Part shown: piece by piece, positions 1 through 7,175 of the stretch
Numbering within the stretch: the stretch's first letter is position 1
Layout: each line of letters starts with the position of its first letter
Source: Zancudomyces culisetae
Taxonomy: Eukaryota; Kickxellomycota; Harpellomycetes; Harpellales; Legeriomycetaceae
Reading direction: 5' to 3'
DNA: 10,236 nt
NCBI GenBank assembly: GCA_001969505.1
Contig: LSSK01000842.1
Span: 1 to 10,236 of the forward strand
The notes under the pieces: model-generated
Database searches by the model: none
Told to the model about the DNA's origin: nothing
What the model saw: only the letters and a program-made list of their open reading frames with translations
Translations under genes and position numbers: made by a program

Positions 1-43
1 CTCCTCCTCCTCTTCTACTTGATCAAAAACAAAAAGGAAAGGA
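1..43. other. 3' flank of SWS2 at the window edge
   Basis: This is sequence downstream of the SWS2 stop codon. It opens with a short CTC triplet run (1-12) followed by an A-rich stretch. The plus-strand frame starting at base 1 stays open to a TAG at 91-93, but it then overlaps SWS2 antisense and carries no recognisable protein, so I do not call a gene. The triplet run could be the edge of a low-complexity region of a neighbouring gene outside the window; this cannot be decided from here. Confidence 0.4.
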
Positions 44-454
44 TTATTTATTCAAATACTGAGTCAGGGAACTATGCCTTTCAACAACAGTAGAGTATTT
101 TTTCAAGAATCTTCCATTCAGTTTTTTGGCGGTTTTGCAATTGTTTCTGGTGTTTTGGCCATGTACCGGCAAACCAACAGCATGTCGCATTCCTACGTAT
201 GTTCCTATTCTTCGCAGTCGCTTGACGTTATTGCTGATCTGACGTTGGAGATCGTTTTCCAAAGTCATTTTTGACAAGATTCCGGAAAGCTGATTAATCT
301 GCGTTTCATTGAGCTCGTGTAATCTACATTGCTTGTGAATCGACATTTGTGAACATATTCTTTCCGCCTGTGATCTTCCAATACCGTAAAAGTAGCTAAG
401 TGCTACAGAGACCACCTTTTGATCGGGTAAATTTACACCTAGTAAATGCAACAT
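44..454 (-). CDS. SWS2: Mitochondrial small-subunit ribosomal protein uS13m (Sws2-like)
   Basis: A 136-residue protein of the bacterial S13 family, the mitochondrial uS13m of the small ribosomal subunit head, which contacts 16S-like rRNA and the intersubunit bridge. The N-terminal half carries the S13 signature: a start of the type MLHLLGVNLP, then FYGIG (residues 22-26), followed by an A-E-x-I-C helix. The C-terminal part has the rRNA-binding motif GMRHAVGLPVHGQNTRNN, in which the usual Arg of PVRGQ is His, and then a basic KTAKKLN tail. Length and start match fungal Sws2, which begins the same way, so no upstream exon is needed. No cleavable presequence is obvious, as is common for small mitoribosomal proteins. 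No intron. The gene is the leftmost of three minus-strand mitochondrial genes here. Family assignment is firm; the mitochondrial location is inferred from similarity to Sws2. Confidence 0.93.
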   Translation of the reverse strand: MLHLLGVNLPDQKVVSVALSYFYGIGRSQAERICSQMSIHKQCRLHELNETQINQLSGILSKMTLENDLQRQISNNVKRLRRIGTYVGMRHAVGLPVHGQNTRNNCKTAKKLNGRFLKKYSTVVERHSSLTQYLNK

Positions 455-482
455 TGCTGTGAACTGCTGTATTAATCGTTAC

Positions 483-490
483 TTTATATA
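483..490 (-). promoter_or_regulatory. TATA-like element just upstream of SWS2
   Basis: The minus strand reads TATATAAA about 30 bases before the SWS2 ATG. If this is a working TATA box, the transcription start would lie very near the start codon and the leader would be extremely short. An equally likely reading is that it is simply AT-rich DNA inside the leader. Low confidence. Confidence 0.3.
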
Positions 491-553
491 GGAACAAATG
501 AACAGGAAAAAAAAAAGTACAATACACTTGTTTTATCAAGTCTGATTTTTTTT

Positions 554-585
554 CTTTTTCTTTTGCTTTTGCTTTTACGCTTTTT
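554..585. repeat. Imperfect (CTTTT)n pyrimidine tract
   Basis: Repeated units of CTTTTT, CTTTTG and CTTTTA about 100-130 bases upstream of the SWS2 start. On the minus strand this is an A-rich tract of the kind that often keeps yeast promoters free of nucleosomes. The role is inferred from position only. Confidence 0.55.
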
Positions 586-1288
586 AGATTTTTTTAATTT
601 ATTTTGAATTTTATTCTGTGGTGTTTAATTTTTGATTTTATCAATCAAATTATATTGGGTTCAAACTAGCGTAAGTGCCACAAATCAGCTTGCACCCTTA
701 AACTCTACCAAAGTTGAAAATTTTTTTTGAGTCTTTTCCGATTTAAAGCTGACAAAGGCAAATATCATTTTGATATATTAACATGAGTGCTAATGTTCAG
801 TATTATTAGTACCCTCCTATGATATATTTCCTACTGTTATTGTCCTACGATTTTAATTAGTACTAAAAAGTGCATTCTAGTAGAATAAAACAGTGATGGT
901 GTATATGTTAAGACTATAAAAGTTTGGAAATATCATAAATTTATTGAGGGCTTGTACCAGTCGTTGGTCACTCTGGATATCGGTTTAAAGTTAATAATCT
1001 TTTTTATCTTATTCTGCTTTTGTTTTTCAATAACTTTTATCTGATTTTGGTATACTAATAATAATAAAGGTGTAAAGACTTTGTAAAAAACTCTGAGTGT
1101 CCCCTCTAAAAAACCTCCATCCTTACTATAAAGGTAGATAATATTAATAATAATTGCAAATGACTGATCATGTTAATAAAATGGCAATTTAAACAAGGGT
1201 TGATACAGGAATATGAAAACTATTTCCACTGTACCATAACCAATAAATAAAATAACAAAGTCATGTCTTTCCTCTAGTATCATAGATC

Positions 1289-2740
1289 TTATTCATTCAT
1301 TATTCGTTCAATGTCCTCGATTTTTTTGGGAATGCTCTTACTTAAGTTGACTATTCCATCCTCTTTAGTCACGATGTTATCCTCAATCCTGATGCCCATT
1401 CCGTGGAAATGCTTGGGATAATTGTCATCATATGGGATATAAAGCCCAGGTTCAATTGTGAAAACCATGTTGTTTTGAATAGGTGTATTCAAAGAAACAT
1501 CAACCGTATCGTGAAGTTGAATACCCAAATAGTGTGAAACGTGGTGTGGGTATATTCTATCAATATTCACATCTACAAAGCCTAGATCACGCAAATTTGT
1601 AGAAAGAAGTTTTGACGAGTATGAATGAATATTATTCAGCGTTAATGATTCCTTTTTGGTCCTGCACTTAGCAATGTAATCAATAGTAGATTCTTGCACA
1701 TGCAACACAGCATTGTACAAATCCTTTTGCGCAGGAGTGTAGGTTTTGTTAACTGGATATGTTCTCGAAATATCTGAGTTATAATAGGCATACTCCATAC
1801 CCGCATCTATCAACAGTAAATCCCCCGCATTCAAATTGCAATTATTCAATGTGTAATGTAGGAGTAGTGAATTGTCTCCACCTGCAAACACCGGAACATA
1901 GCCAGATCTTGTTAGTGAGGATTTTTCACCCAAACTCTTCTTACAAGTAAACTCAAACAGGTTTGCCAAGCTGTCTTCATTAACCCCCTCCCGTATAGCC
2001 TTAAGTAGCTCTAAATACCCTGTCAACGATATATCGTTGGCTTTTTGAAGCATTTTGATTTCTGAATCTGATTTTATAAGCCGTAGTTTCTGGATTTTGG
2101 AATTCACATCAATGAAATCATTGAAATTAAGCTGGCTCTTGATTTTACCAGGAATGTTGTTCTTACCTGCGTACAGCTTCAAGCCATTCCTTTCTCTAAC
2201 CAGATCCCTTAAATGTACAGTTAAATTGGAAACAGGAAAGGCCTCGTCAAAGCCAAAGTCCGCAACTGCACTTTCTATCCCATTTCTACTACCTTCCCAT
2301 ATTTCGCGATTATGATCCTTTTCCAAGCAAAAAAGCATTGATTTGTAGCCGCCAGTAACATTGGAATCCTTTTGTAATACAAGTGCGGAATTTGGCTCAG
2401 CCCACCCAGTTAAATAGTAAAAATTCGCATCCTGTCTAAATGGATAAAATATATGTGGTGAATGGTATTGTTTGTCTGCACCGAAAACTACAACAACGTC
2501 TTTTTCGTTCAACGGTTTCATTAAGTTTACTCTACGCGTGTGAAACTCGTTTTTGGTAAAACCAGGAGCTAGTTCCTGTTGTGAAATAAGCCCAGGGTTG
2601 GTTTTGTGCATAGCCTGGCCATACATATTTTTGGTGATGGGATCTTTGGATTCCGGGGTTCGTAACACAAAATCCAAGAGTCCATATCCTCTACGTTGAG
2701 ATTTAGTTAGTCTATTTGCTCTAAATTTCCTTGCAAACAT
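1289..2740 (-). CDS. ICP55: Mitochondrial intermediate-cleaving peptidase Icp55 (M24B aminopeptidase P)
   Basis: A 483-residue metallo-aminopeptidase. In S. cerevisiae, Icp55 acts in mitochondria and removes one N-terminal residue left after matrix processing peptidase cleavage, which stabilises imported proteins. The first ~20 residues are rich in Arg/Lys and free of acidic residues, as in a matrix-targeting presequence. An aminopeptidase P N-terminal domain follows (about 50-185), with the family motifs IFYPFRQDANFYYLTGW and EPNSALVLQK. The M24 pita-bread domain (about 225-465) has all five expected metal ligands: Asp312 (LLLIDAG), Asp323 (NSDISRT), His403 (HHVSHYLG), Glu430 (TIEPGLY) and Glu453 (RIEDNIV), so the enzyme should be active. 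Length is slightly under the ~510 residues of S. cerevisiae Icp55. There is no intron. It is divergent from MAGO with 448 bp between the starts. A cytosolic Xaa-Pro aminopeptidase is less likely given the basic N-terminus. Confidence 0.92.
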   Translation of the reverse strand: MFARKFRANRLTKSQRRGYGLLDFVLRTPESKDPITKNMYGQAMHKTNPGLISQQELAPGFTKNEFHTRRVNLMKPLNEKDVVVVFGADKQYHSPHIFYPFRQDANFYYLTGWAEPNSALVLQKDSNVTGGYKSMLFCLEKDHNREIWEGSRNGIESAVADFGFDEAFPVSNLTVHLRDLVRERNGLKLYAGKNNIPGKIKSQLNFNDFIDVNSKIQKLRLIKSDSEIKMLQKANDISLTGYLELLKAIREGVNEDSLANLFEFTCKKSLGEKSSLTRSGYVPVFAGGDNSLLLHYTLNNCNLNAGDLLLIDAGMEYAYYNSDISRTYPVNKTYTPAQKDLYNAVLHVQESTIDYIAKCRTKKESLTLNNIHSYSSKLLSTNLRDLGFVDVNIDRIYPHHVSHYLGIQLHDTVDVSLNTPIQNNMVFTIEPGLYIPYDDNYPKHFHGMGIRIEDNIVTKEDGIVNLSKSIPKKIEDIERIMNE

Positions 2741-3188
2741 TTTGTACTTGACGATCTGGTACTGTAAATATGTTAGTACTTTTTATCAGATATTGACGTT
2801 TCTGAAAGTTCATATTACTAAAATCCGAGAAAAAAAACAAAGTCAGATGGACGAAAGGAAGTTTCAGCACTAAATGATTTCAGTCCAATTTTTTTATTAC
2901 TTTATTATTTTATTATTTAGTGGTTATTTGTTCAATAGGCCAATAAATTTCAGCTCAATTTAATTTTTGTTTAAATCACCGTTTGCAATTTGGCAGTATG
3001 GAAGGGATTTTTTTTTTTGGTCCTTTGGCCTTGACTGTAGCTTCGATTATGCTCGAATAATAAAGAAATTTTATATTTATTATTTTATTAGAGATTTTTT
3101 GATTTTAGGTGTAAAAGTTGTAAAGGCCGACTTGTAATACAAAAGGAGAGTTAGCAACAGCGTTGTAAAATACCAATAACATACGCAA
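2741..3188. promoter_or_regulatory. Shared divergent promoter region ICP55 / MAGO
   Basis: These 448 bases separate the ICP55 start (leftward) from the MAGO start (rightward), so they must hold both promoters. Visible elements are two CCAAT boxes (2885-2889 and 2940-2944), a long T run with AT-rich flanks (2890-2920), another T run at 3008-3018, and a small inverted repeat (TTCGA at 3042-3046, TCGAA at 3053-3057). CCAAT is the core of the HAP2/3/5 site, which fits a mitochondrial gene such as ICP55, but five bases is weak evidence. Confidence 0.5.
2940..2944 (+). promoter_or_regulatory. CCAAT box (possible HAP complex site)
   Basis: GGCCAATAA context, about 200 bp upstream of ICP55 and 245 bp upstream of MAGO, at the usual distance for a yeast activator site. 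A second CCAAT lies at 2885-2889. Chance occurrence cannot be excluded. Confidence 0.3.
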
Positions 3189-4250
3189 ATGGACAGAGAA
3201 AACTTTTACCTTAGGTACTAGTAAGTATTTTTACAGCTTGGATATATGTTTACGTGTACTCACTCACGCAGCTTAGCATTTCGCAAGATTGTGAGGCAAC
3301 TAATTATTATAGCGCACTGGAAAAATACATATTTCGTACTTACTTTTGCGAGCTACGATCAAACTTTACTAACTTTTCAATTGTTAAAACGTTCTAATCG
3401 TCATTTTTATAGTACGGGGCACAAAGGAAAATTCGGCCACGAATTTCTCGAATTCGAAATTAAGGGGGATGGTACCATTCGATATGCCAACAATTCGAAT
3501 TATAGGAGGGACAACATGATTAGAAAGAAAAGTAATATGCGTTGTTCATTCTATCTGCATTTGATGTTGCGCGAAATATCTTGTACTTACATTTCTACCT
3601 AAACATATAGTGAAAGTGAGCCAAGCAGTAATAGATGAATTCATCAGAATAATCCAAGACAGCGAAATTGTAAAGTAAGTGTTTCCGTATATCGTTCATT
3701 TGTAAAAATAATATAAAAAAAGTAAAAGAATAACACAACACAGTATACAATTACTTGTACATGCAAAATCTTTGATACAAATGTTGAATAGGGAAGACGA
3801 CAACAGCTGGCCAAAGAGTGACAATGCCGGTCGTCAAGAATTAGAAGTCAGATTAGGAAATGAACAAATTCTTTTCGAGGTACCTTTCCTCTACTATCTC
3901 GTGTGCTAACCATATTTTTACTAGATTAAACGACGGGTTGGTGAAATTAATTGAATAAAATATTTCGATAGACATCTAAAATAAGCTCGCTAGTTGAAGT
4001 ACAGGAAAGCAAAGATCCTGAGGGTTTAAAGTGTCTTTATTACCTGGTCCAAGATCTCAAGTGTTTTGTTTTTTCTTTGATTTCACTGAACTTTAAGGTA
4101 TATATTTTTGTATAGATAACTATTAGCTCTACAAGTTAGGGGATGGGCAGCATTGTGAACAAGGACAACGATGAATAATTTCAGCGGTTTATAGTTTTGC
4201 TTTAACATGACACTATAATTATTAATTAATAGATTCGACCTTTGGGATAA
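3189..4250 (+). CDS. MAGO: Mago nashi homologue, exon junction complex core subunit (six exons)
   Basis: Spliced by eye as join(3189-3220, 3413-3531, 3611-3674, 3792-3879, 3972-4097, 4233-4250): 447 nt and 148 residues, against 146 in human MAGOH. Every junction keeps frame and the product aligns with human Mago end to end without a gap until the last residues. Hallmarks in order: [20 protein letters not shown] (6-25), RYANNSNY (34-41), MIRKK (46-50), EDDNSWP (73-79), [12 protein letters not shown] (85-96), SKDPEGL (114-120), YYLVQDLKC (124-132) and NFKIRPL (141-147). Mago pairs with Y14/RBM8A and clamps eIF4A3 onto spliced mRNA, marking it for export, localisation and decay. S. cerevisiae has lost it. 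The flat beta-sheet and helix segments that form the Y14 face are all present, so the protein looks functional. The ATG at 3189 gives the conserved start. The only uncertainty is exact use of the weak splice donors after exons 2 and 4; homology leaves no good alternative. Confidence 0.93.
3221..3412 (+). other. MAGO intron 1
   Basis: 192 nt, donor GTAAGT, acceptor TTTATAG, with a perfect TACTAAC branch-point box at 3367-3373, 39 bases before the acceptor. It splits the second Tyr codon of RYY. This is the textbook intron of the window and sets the splice-signal standard for the rest. Confidence 0.93.
3532..3610 (+). other. MAGO intron 2, weak donor
   Basis: 79 nt, donor GTAATA, acceptor CATATAG. 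It splits codon 51 (Met) after one base. There is no TACTAAC box; a loose TACCTAAAC lies close to the acceptor. The boundaries are fixed by homology: MIRKK joined to [11 protein letters not shown] has exactly the length of human Mago. Retention would add residues from the intron and stop at 3602. Confidence 0.82.
3675..3791 (+). other. MAGO intron 3
   Basis: 117 nt, donor GTAAGT, acceptor TTGAATAG. It splits a Lys codon after two bases, joining SEIVK to EDDNSWP. No perfect branch box; TTGAT near 3771 fits only the loose YTRAY pattern. Confidence 0.87.
3880..3971 (+). other. MAGO intron 4, unusual donor GTACCT
   Basis: 92 nt, between codons 101 and 102, donor GTACCT, acceptor TTCGATAG. A near-consensus TGCTAAC lies at 3902-3908. 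The donor departs from GTAAGT at three positions, so splicing may be inefficient. Retention would stop after about ten extra residues. Confidence 0.83.
4098..4232 (+). other. MAGO intron 5
   Basis: 135 nt, donor GTATAT, acceptor TTAATAG, between codons 143 and 144. A TTAAC branch-like site lies about 27 bases before the acceptor. The downstream exon is only 18 nt including the stop. Retention would replace the last five residues by five others before an in-frame TAG, giving a product of the same length. Confidence 0.85.
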
Positions 4251-4594
4251 TTACAAAAGCGAATAAGGTGTACCGAGATACGAGCTGACTTGCATCGCTT
4301 GATATTGTATATTCTATTTTATTGTTTTCTTTTGAGTTAACAGTATTCCTTTACCTCATTTTCTTTTTCTAGCAAGCAAATGATTTATATAAAAAAGTTA
4401 ACGGATCAAATGTTAAAATCTAATAATTAAAGCAAATGAATATCTAATTTTTCGATCTTGTTAGTGCACTTGGGGGAAGGGGTGGGGGAGGGAAGAGAGA
4501 AGGGAAAAAAGTAGGATGTAAAGTGTAAAATAACTGCTTGCTTTGTGGATAAGGATATGAACCAAACAGTATGAACCCAGTATATAAAAGCACA
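4251..4594. other. Convergent intergenic spacer MAGO-ARH1 (344 bp)
   Basis: The 3' ends of MAGO (plus) and ARH1 (minus) face each other across this spacer, so it must hold both polyadenylation regions. It is AT-rich except for the G-rich block at 4472-4505. No ORF or RNA gene is seen. Confidence 0.7.
4472..4492 (+). other. Strong G-quadruplex motif between convergent genes
   Basis: Four G runs of 5, 4, 5 and 3 bases separated by loops of 2, 1 and 1 bases (4472-4476, 4479-4482, 4484-4488, 4490-4492). Runs this long with loops this short are typical of very stable intramolecular quadruplexes. It lies about 220 bases past the MAGO stop, in the sense orientation of any MAGO readthrough transcript, and stands out against the AT-rich surroundings. 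Confidence 0.8.
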
Positions 4595-6401
4595 TCAACT
4601 TCTGGCTACTCTAAGCATTTCATCAATTGAAGATATCTTTTCACTCGCTTTTCCCAATTCTCTACCCGTTTCAAGCTCAGACTCGTTTATCTTTAGGTAC
4701 ATGTTATAATCGACACATTTGTCAAAGACACCAAGAGCCTTGAGGCGTTGATCTATCAAGACTTTTCTATCGAATACATGTTCTTTCTCCAGTAAGCCAA
4801 GATCCAGATCCTTTATGATTGCAGATGCAGTATCAAATGAATCATACATGGTATTTGCAAGAATACCAGTAGGACCGGTTTTGATCCAGCCAGAGACGTA
4901 GAGACCGGGCAATATCTGACCCTCACCTTTTTCTTCAGTGTATTCGATAACCCTTCCGGACACATTAGGAATTATATTTTTCTTGCTATTGAATGGAACA
5001 CCAGAAATACCAATGGATTTATACCCGATACTCTGGAAAGCAATGTTGTAGTCCAAGTTAATAAACTGATTTGTGCCAACAGGTCTAGATCTCAAGGTTG
5101 GCGCACCCACAAACGCGTTTTTCTCCAGTTCAATTGACTGAGAAAAGTCTAAAGGATTTTGGTTCGGATCTGAATTTGGAAAGGTGATACGTTTTGGGCT
5201 TAGCATAAACTTGAGGGCCCATGTTTTTGTTCTTTTATCAACATCCGCCAAGGTATCAGACACCCTTTCAGCGGGGCTTTTGGCAACTTGGCTGTCAAGA
5301 TACTTGGTAATAACTCCCAGCATCCGTCCTAGAGGTCTATTACTTTTCAGTTCTTGTTGTGATATCTCGTTATTTAAACTGTCCATAATATCTCGCTTAT
5401 CCATATCCAACTTTACGTTGGGCAGTTTTAAAAGCTCTCTTACTTCTTTTGTAGTGAATGCTATGTTTAGTGGTCCTCTCCTAGCAATAATATCTACATG
5501 ACTGACTTTGCTTTGGTGCAGCATTTCAAGTGCATTTTTACTGATATCCGTGGTCGCTAAGGATTCTGGATCCTTCAACAAAATTCTTGCCACATCCAAA
5601 GAAACATTACCCATACCAAAGATAGCCACTTTTTTGTTTTTTGAACCACTTAGAAAATCCACTGGAAATTTGGTTTGTGCCTCTGGGTATCCGTTGTAGT
5701 AGTTGACGAAATCTCGGGCTCTATATACACCTCCTATCCTTTTTTCTTGCTTGGATGTGCTATCCTGAATAATTATTCCTTCTTCGCCTGGGATATTTAG
5801 GTTTCTACTGGTTTCTGCGCCATAAGATAGAACAACTGCATGGTAAAGATTCTTCAAATCTTCAACGCATATATCTTTATCCTTCCCAACACCTATATTT
5901 CCAAAGAACCTTACTCGCTCATCCTGATTTACATGGTTAAACCTATTTGTACATACCTAATATTTCTTTGTTTATTGTAGTATTACCTTCATTTTCTTTT
6001 TCTCTTGTATTATATAGGCTTTGATATAATAAGACGAAATCTGTTTTATTTATTTACTTATTTATTTAAAAATAACTCAAACAAGTGTTTAAGCTGGCAA
6101 TATAATTATTTACCTTAACTTCTGGATGATCTGGGGCTACACCGTATCTAACAAGTCCGAATGGGACAGGCATTTTCTCAAAGATATCCACACCAAAGAT
6201 GTCTTTGTTTTCTAGCAGCTTCAGAGCGGTGTAGTATCCTGCAGGACCAGAGCCAACTACTGCCACATAATTCTTTTTGATTTTGTCAGAATCGTTAACA
6301 TAGTCCTTTTTGGTTGAAACAGTGATCATACTTACTGATCTTTGATGGATAAAGGCAGTGGGGTTCCGGGCCACTCTTTTGAGTATTTTGATTCGAAGCA
6401 T
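4595..6401 (-). CDS. ARH1: Mitochondrial NADPH:ferredoxin (adrenodoxin) reductase Arh1
   Basis: Spliced as complement(join(4595-5956, 6114-6401)), 549 residues. Arh1 is an FAD enzyme of the mitochondrial matrix that passes electrons from NADPH to the ferredoxin Yah1 for Fe-S cluster assembly, haem A and coenzyme Q synthesis. Exon 1 (96 codons) has a basic N-terminus suited to a presequence, the FAD-binding VVGSGPAG (48-55) and PFGLVRYGVAPDHPEVK. Exon 2 holds FFGNIGVG, YHAVVLSYGAE, the NADPH-binding GMGNVSLDVAR (210-220), the Arg pair RR (255-256) that faces the 2'-phosphate in relatives, and the flavin-contacting GWIKTGPTGILANT (452-465). Human and S. cerevisiae enzymes are about 490 residues; much of the extra length is N-terminal. 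The first 33 codons of exon 2 precede the first in-frame start-like TTG, so an ORF scan would miss them. All key motifs are intact. Confidence 0.93.
5957..6113 (-). other. ARH1 intron
   Basis: 157 nt on the minus strand, donor GTAAAT right after PDHPEVK, acceptor ATATTAG. A TACTACA sequence about 20 bases before the acceptor is the best branch-point candidate. The junction K96-V97 gives VCTNRFNH, which keeps the spacing to FFGN seen in human FDXR. The intron is T-rich with short TTTA repeats near 6045-6066 (plus strand). Confidence 0.87.
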
Positions 6402-6690
6402 TTTGTTTTATATCTAATGGCTCTATACTGTGTTTAAATTTCTGTCTATATTATATTAATAATAGTATTTTTCCACTATAAATGCTACACTTCTCTTCCG
6501 CCCCTCTCCCTTTGTAGTTTTATCTCCAAGAAATGTATTTTACAAGCCAAGAAACGTTTTTCATTGGATTTATTATTATTACTGTTTATTTTTTTATTTT
6601 TATTTTGCATATTCATCAATGAAATTATAATGTAACCGGATTCATGTCCATGATTTATACACACAAGCAAATACTTTCCCACTTGATGTT
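6402..6690. promoter_or_regulatory. ARH1 upstream region
   Basis: This is sequence immediately upstream of the ARH1 start, which runs leftward. The plus strand is pyrimidine-rich here (for example around 6485-6515), so the ARH1 sense strand is A/G-rich, as expected of a yeast leader and core promoter. A 65-codon minus-strand frame (6485-6682) is present; it is low in complexity, resembles nothing I know, and I treat it as chance. Confidence 0.45.
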
Positions 6691-6995
6691 AAAAAAAAAA
6701 ATAATTTGATTTTCTTTCCAAATAAAAACTGGATGGTGAAGCAAAATGATAAAAGTGGATAGCAAGTGAATAAAAGATCAAGGGAAAGGAAATGAATTGA
6801 CATTTCTTCTTGCCGATTAAATTCAATTGAATGGAATTCAATCCAGATAAACTCGATTTAAAGTATTTTTTGATATATTTCTGTTATGAAATGATCCTAA
6901 TTGATGCAAAAATTGTACTTTATTGGGTCGACGTTTTATGCAATCTATGTAAAATGTAAATGGATGGTAGTTTCGGCGTCTATTGCGGCGAGTTT

Positions 6996-7016
6996 GTACA
7001 CTACAACTTGGTGTAC
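6996..7016. repeat. Short inverted repeat, 6-bp stem and 9-base loop
   Basis: GTACAC at 6996-7001 is complemented by GTGTAC at 7011-7016. It lies in the only patch of this flank with balanced composition. It could be a dimeric regulator site or a small hairpin; chance is quite possible. Confidence 0.45.
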
Positions 7017-7126
7017 TTTTAGGTTCTTGTATAAACCGTTTTTATGAGACTTGGTGATCCCTGTTAGTGTGAGAATCAAGAAGAGGTAGGTGAAGAAGAA
7101 GGATAGTTATCATATGAACTTCACGT

Positions 7127-7175
7127 AGGAAGAGAAAGAGAAAGAGAAAGAGAGAGGGAGAGAGGGAGGGGAGGA
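7127..7175 (+). repeat. 49-base pure purine tract with GAGAAA units
   Basis: An uninterrupted run of A and G, starting with GAGAAA-type units and passing into GAGAGG and GAGGG. Such mirror-like polypurine tracts can form triplex (H-DNA) structures and bind GAGA-type factors. Visible directly; the function is unknown. Confidence 0.8.

Larger units (their letters stand above)
455..1288. other. Intergenic spacer SWS2-ICP55 (834 bp), no gene seen
   Basis: This spacer holds the SWS2 promoter (left end) and the ICP55 3' flank (right end), since both genes run leftward. A CTTTT-type pyrimidine tract lies at 554-585; on the sense strand of SWS2 it reads as a purine-rich A-run element. The rest is AT-rich, with some more balanced sequence around 657-720 and 945-990. 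Neither patch folds into a tRNA or matches a small RNA that I recognise, and no ORF of note is present. Confidence 0.6.

Noticed and set aside
650-730. A GGTTCAAA motif followed by a T run, resembling a tRNA T-arm and pol III stop
   Set aside because: No acceptor, D or anticodon stem can be paired around it, and the upstream sequence is plain AT-rich DNA.
890-990. Possible box C/D small nucleolar RNA (GTGATGG near 893, CTGG near 972)
   Set aside because: Both boxes deviate from consensus, no terminal stem is seen and no guide match could be tested.
1759-2315. Plus-strand frames opposite ICP55
   Set aside because: Antisense shadows of a well-conserved enzyme; no recognisable product.
3246-3602. 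A 118-codon plus-strand frame starting inside MAGO intron 1
   Set aside because: It is exon 2 of MAGO read together with parts of introns 1 and 2. The intronic parts match nothing, and the splice signals and Mago homology explain the frame.
5184-5699. Plus-strand frames opposite ARH1
   Set aside because: Antisense shadows of conserved ARH1 exon 2.
5941-5956. A micro-exon ending at GTATGT in ARH1
   Set aside because: The intron it would imply is only about 14 nt, too short to splice; reading GTATGT as exon restores the expected length of the family.
6485-6682. A 65-codon minus-strand frame upstream of ARH1
   Set aside because: Asn/Lys-rich and low complexity in the middle, no family resemblance, and it does not join to ARH1 exon 1, which already begins with a presequence-like start.
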